Assembly (NCBI GenBank): GCA_032768795.1
Contig: CP136497.1
Span: 250,501 to 314,500, forward strand
Length of the DNA: 64,000 bases
Direction: 5' to 3'
Source of the DNA: Tremella fuciformis
Lineage: Eukaryota > Basidiomycota > Tremellomycetes > Tremellales > Tremellaceae
Positions 61,901 to 64,000 of the stretch are shown piece by piece. Below the pieces are notes generated by a model. That model saw nothing but the letters and a program-made list of their open reading frames with translations. It made no database searches and was not told the DNA's origin. Position 1 is the first letter of the stretch. Each line of letters opens with the position of its first letter. The position numbers and the translations under genes are program-made.

Positions 61901-63058
61901 CCACCGGTCGAGCCCAAGGTTGAGGAGAAAGAGCCGACACCGCCTCCGAAAGAGCCTACCCCGCCACCGGAGCCCCCGAAGAAGGTCTCTCTTGCGGAAT
62001 ACCTCAAAACGCACAAGATCAAGAAAGACTCGGCGACGGTGCCTGCATCGACAAGCGAGAGTATGGACATGCCCAAGGTCGAGCCGCCCGCCACGCCCGC
62101 GTCAGAGAACGCTCCACTGCCCGGTGCCACCACTCCAGCTGGCGCCGAATTGAACAGGCGTAGCTTCTTGGACTTTCTGCCGACCTCCAGCAAGAACACG
62201 CCTGTCGAATCGCCTCGACCCCTCGCCACGCCGAGCACTTCGGCCTCGTTTGTCCCGCGCTCAGAGTACTTTCCACCTCAAGGGTCAACACCCGGGCCCG
62301 TCGCAGCTGCGCCGTCATCTTCGTTTGTCCCTCGCCCATCGAGCAGCTTTGTCCCTCGTCAAGCGTCCATCTCGTCCGATGCACCTGCTGCACCTCAGGC
62401 CAGCTCATCATTCGCACCCCGGCCGCAAGGTCCTGATCCGAGCGTCTCGCCTTCTACCAGCTTTACCCCTCGACCAGAATCGATGCCGCCCTTCGCTGCG
62501 CGCTCGGTCGAGCCGCCAGTCGCTCCGTTCACTCCTGGGCCCAGCTTTGCCCCTAGGCCAAGCGCTGAGACGCTCACTCCTGCTGCCTATGGGCAGGACA
62601 CGTCGGCGAGCTATCCCCCGTTCTCGCCATACCCACCCCGCTCGTCCTCGCTCAATCCGCCCACAGGCCCGACGTTGAGCCCACAGCGGACGTTCGCGGA
62701 GATACCTCCTGCGCTCGACAGGCGCGACCCGCCCCCTCACGTGAACGGGTACGATCGGAAAGACTCCGTTGGTGGCGGAGGAGGGGGCTACGCCCCTCCT
62801 CCTGTGCGTGCTCCGCCCACTGCGCCCAGAGGCCCAAAAGGCGGTCCATCAGGCGCGAACAACTGGCCCCCTGCTTCACCACGCTCGGCCAGTGGAGCAC
62901 TGCCCATGGGATCGGGACCAGGGAGAGACGGGCCGCCTGGACCGCCTCCAAGTGGGCCTAGGGGATTCGGCGGCGGACCGGGACCTGGGTTCAGAGGACG
63001 CGGGATGGGTTTCATGAGAGGTGGACCGGGCTTCCGGGGAAGAGGGAGAGGTATGTGA
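58907..63058 (+). CDS. Set3-like PHD-finger and SET-domain chromatin protein
   Basis: The ATG at 58907 ([12 protein letters not shown]) is the first true start; the frame extends 6 nt upstream only through TTG. The single 4.15-kb exon encodes 1383 aa. A PHD finger (residues ~195-246: [28 protein letters not shown]...WYCELC) is followed by a basic linker. The SET domain (~470-620) has [42 protein letters not shown] and [13 protein letters not shown]. This PHD-SET order and the GCHPN variant are typical of Set3/MLL5 proteins, which mostly lack methyltransferase activity and scaffold histone deacetylases. The C-terminal half is disordered: acidic and Pro-rich segments, repeated SFxPR motifs (~1115-1225), then FRGRG/RGRG repeats at the end. 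Confidence 0.88.
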   Translation: [1383 protein letters not shown]

Positions 63059-63313
63059 GGGATACTGGTTGTACATTATATGGAACAGGTTGTATGTTGA
63101 CGCTCTTTGTCGTCTGAAAGAAGAGACGAGAATGGCGTTAGAGAAGAGTAGCATAGTTGCACCATGCACCACCCATCACCACTGCCACTGCCACACTGAG
63201 AGCACAAGAGCTGACAGTCAAGTCGCCATGCATGTGGAACGGTCGTCTCGGATCACCACAGCCCTGGAGAAAGACGATACGTGATGGGTCGGCTGAGCGA
63301 GGCAGGGAGGAAT
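63059..63313. other. Intergenic between convergent genes
   Basis: The 3' flanks of the Set3-like gene and the UBC7-like gene; a CACCAC/CACTGCCA microsatellite-like stretch lies near 63164-63196. No gene seen. Confidence 0.5.
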
Positions 63314-64000
63314 CAGTCGTATGCCTCCTCAGCGCTCCGCCGCGCTAATCGCTTCACCTTCTTCTTGTACGCTGATATGAGCTGGACCTCTCGCCAGAGT
63401 TCTTTGACAGCTCACATGGGAAATCCTCGCGGATCTCCTTGGCGGCATCCACGTTCGCTGGCGAGTTGAGATCGGGCACGTCTTGCGACAAGAGGGAGAT
63501 GACGGAGATGAGCTGCGCGTGAGCTATCGCGTGTTGAGAAAGACACACCAGCAGCTCACAACGCTCTCGACGCTATGTACGGGCAACCACCGCTCCCCGG
63601 CATCCTCGTAGCCCCACTCGTCCTCCCCCGGCGCGTGCTGCGGGTCAGCTACCTTCGACAACGGCGAAGCTGACTTGCCAAGATGGACACGCAGACTTCT
63701 CCTTTCTTATCCCCCTTGTTGTACACTTATGTTCAGCTCATGCAATAACTCGCAAACCACAGCTGACTGACCATTTGGATGCCACATCTCCGAGTCGAAC
63801 ACCATTTTCGGCGGGAGGAGCGGGTATTCCTTCGCGTCAGCGATCCCTTTGACCCACCAGGTCCGGAGACAAAGGAGAGTTAGACGATCCGCTCAAGCGC
63901 TTACACCGGGATGAAGTGAAATGAGGAAGAGAGACAGAGGACATACGGGAGGGAAGATCAGCCGTGCTTTCAGTATCGCCCCTTCCCATAGCGTATCCGC
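63314..64000 (-). CDS. Ubiquitin-conjugating enzyme E2, UBC7/UBE2G type (5' end outside window)
   Basis: The first exon visible reads DTLWEGAILKARLIFPP, followed by EYPLLPPKMVFDSEMWHPN, VYNKGDKKGEVCVSIL with the catalytic Cys, HAPGEDEWGYEDAGERWLPVHSVESV, then VISLLSQDVPDLNSPANVDAAKEIREDFP and YKKKVKRLARRSAEEAYD. The insertion after CVSIL (HAPGEDEWGYE) is diagnostic for UBC7/UBE2G. Introns separate all these blocks. The one after CVSIL (63638-63678) runs GCAAGT...GCAG, a 41-nt GC-AG intron with a perfect CTGAC branch. The final acceptor ATCAG|CG gives FPSYKKK. Such enzymes act in ER-associated degradation. Confidence 0.9.

Overview
The window looks like nuclear DNA of a basidiomycete yeast, probably a Tremellomycete. 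It has GC-rich coding sequence, frequent 40-60 nt introns with CTGAC/CTAAT-like branch sites, eukaryotic housekeeping genes (BRR2, pyruvate dehydrogenase E1-alpha, a Set3-type PHD/SET protein, a UBC7-type E2) and a fungal velvet regulator. The class assignment is inference; no rRNA or other phylogenetic marker is present.

Region by region. (1) 1-10.1 kb is a compact purine/ureide utilisation block: an NCS1 nucleobase/allantoin-type permease (cut by the left edge), a divergent Rch1/SLC10A7-like membrane protein, ureidoglycolate lyase divergent from a Zn2Cys6 regulator, and a dihydropyrimidinase/hydantoinase-type hydrolase divergent from a PuuE-type deacetylase-fold allantoinase. Guanine deaminase (23.06-24.64 kb) belongs to the same pathway. 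(2) 10.2-23.0 kb is an accessory block between these purine genes. It holds four aminoglycoside-phosphotransferase-fold (APH-like) relatives at different stages of active-site loss, flanking a tandem array of five members of an unrecognised ~190-225 aa protein family (family T). Two distant T relatives lie at 47.3-49.3 kb. (3) 25.2-30.5 kb holds a velvet gene and a proline-rich hypothetical gene with a GC-AG intron.

(4) 30.6-47.2 kb is a repeat-rich, visibly more AT-rich region. It contains one apparently intact Ty1/copia element with near-identical LTRs, 5-bp target duplications, PBS and PPT, inserted into an older LTR. It also has a 530-bp TRIM-like element, a solo LTR, a nested LTR pair and a 340-bp MITE, several with target-site duplications. 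Two copies of an unrecognised intron-containing gene family (family X) are each split by a different LTR-type insertion, and removing the insertion plus one target copy restores the reading frame in both. Another unrecognised gene (family Y) also lies here. Older repeat copies show CG to TG/CA decay.

(5) 49.7-64 kb returns to ordinary housekeeping genes: PDA1, BRR2, a Set3-like PHD/SET protein and a UBC7-like E2 cut by the right edge.

The purine genes could together take guanine to xanthine and allantoin-type ureides to glyoxylate and urea. The APH-like/T block and the X/Y genes have no evident role in that pathway and are the least explained parts of the window.
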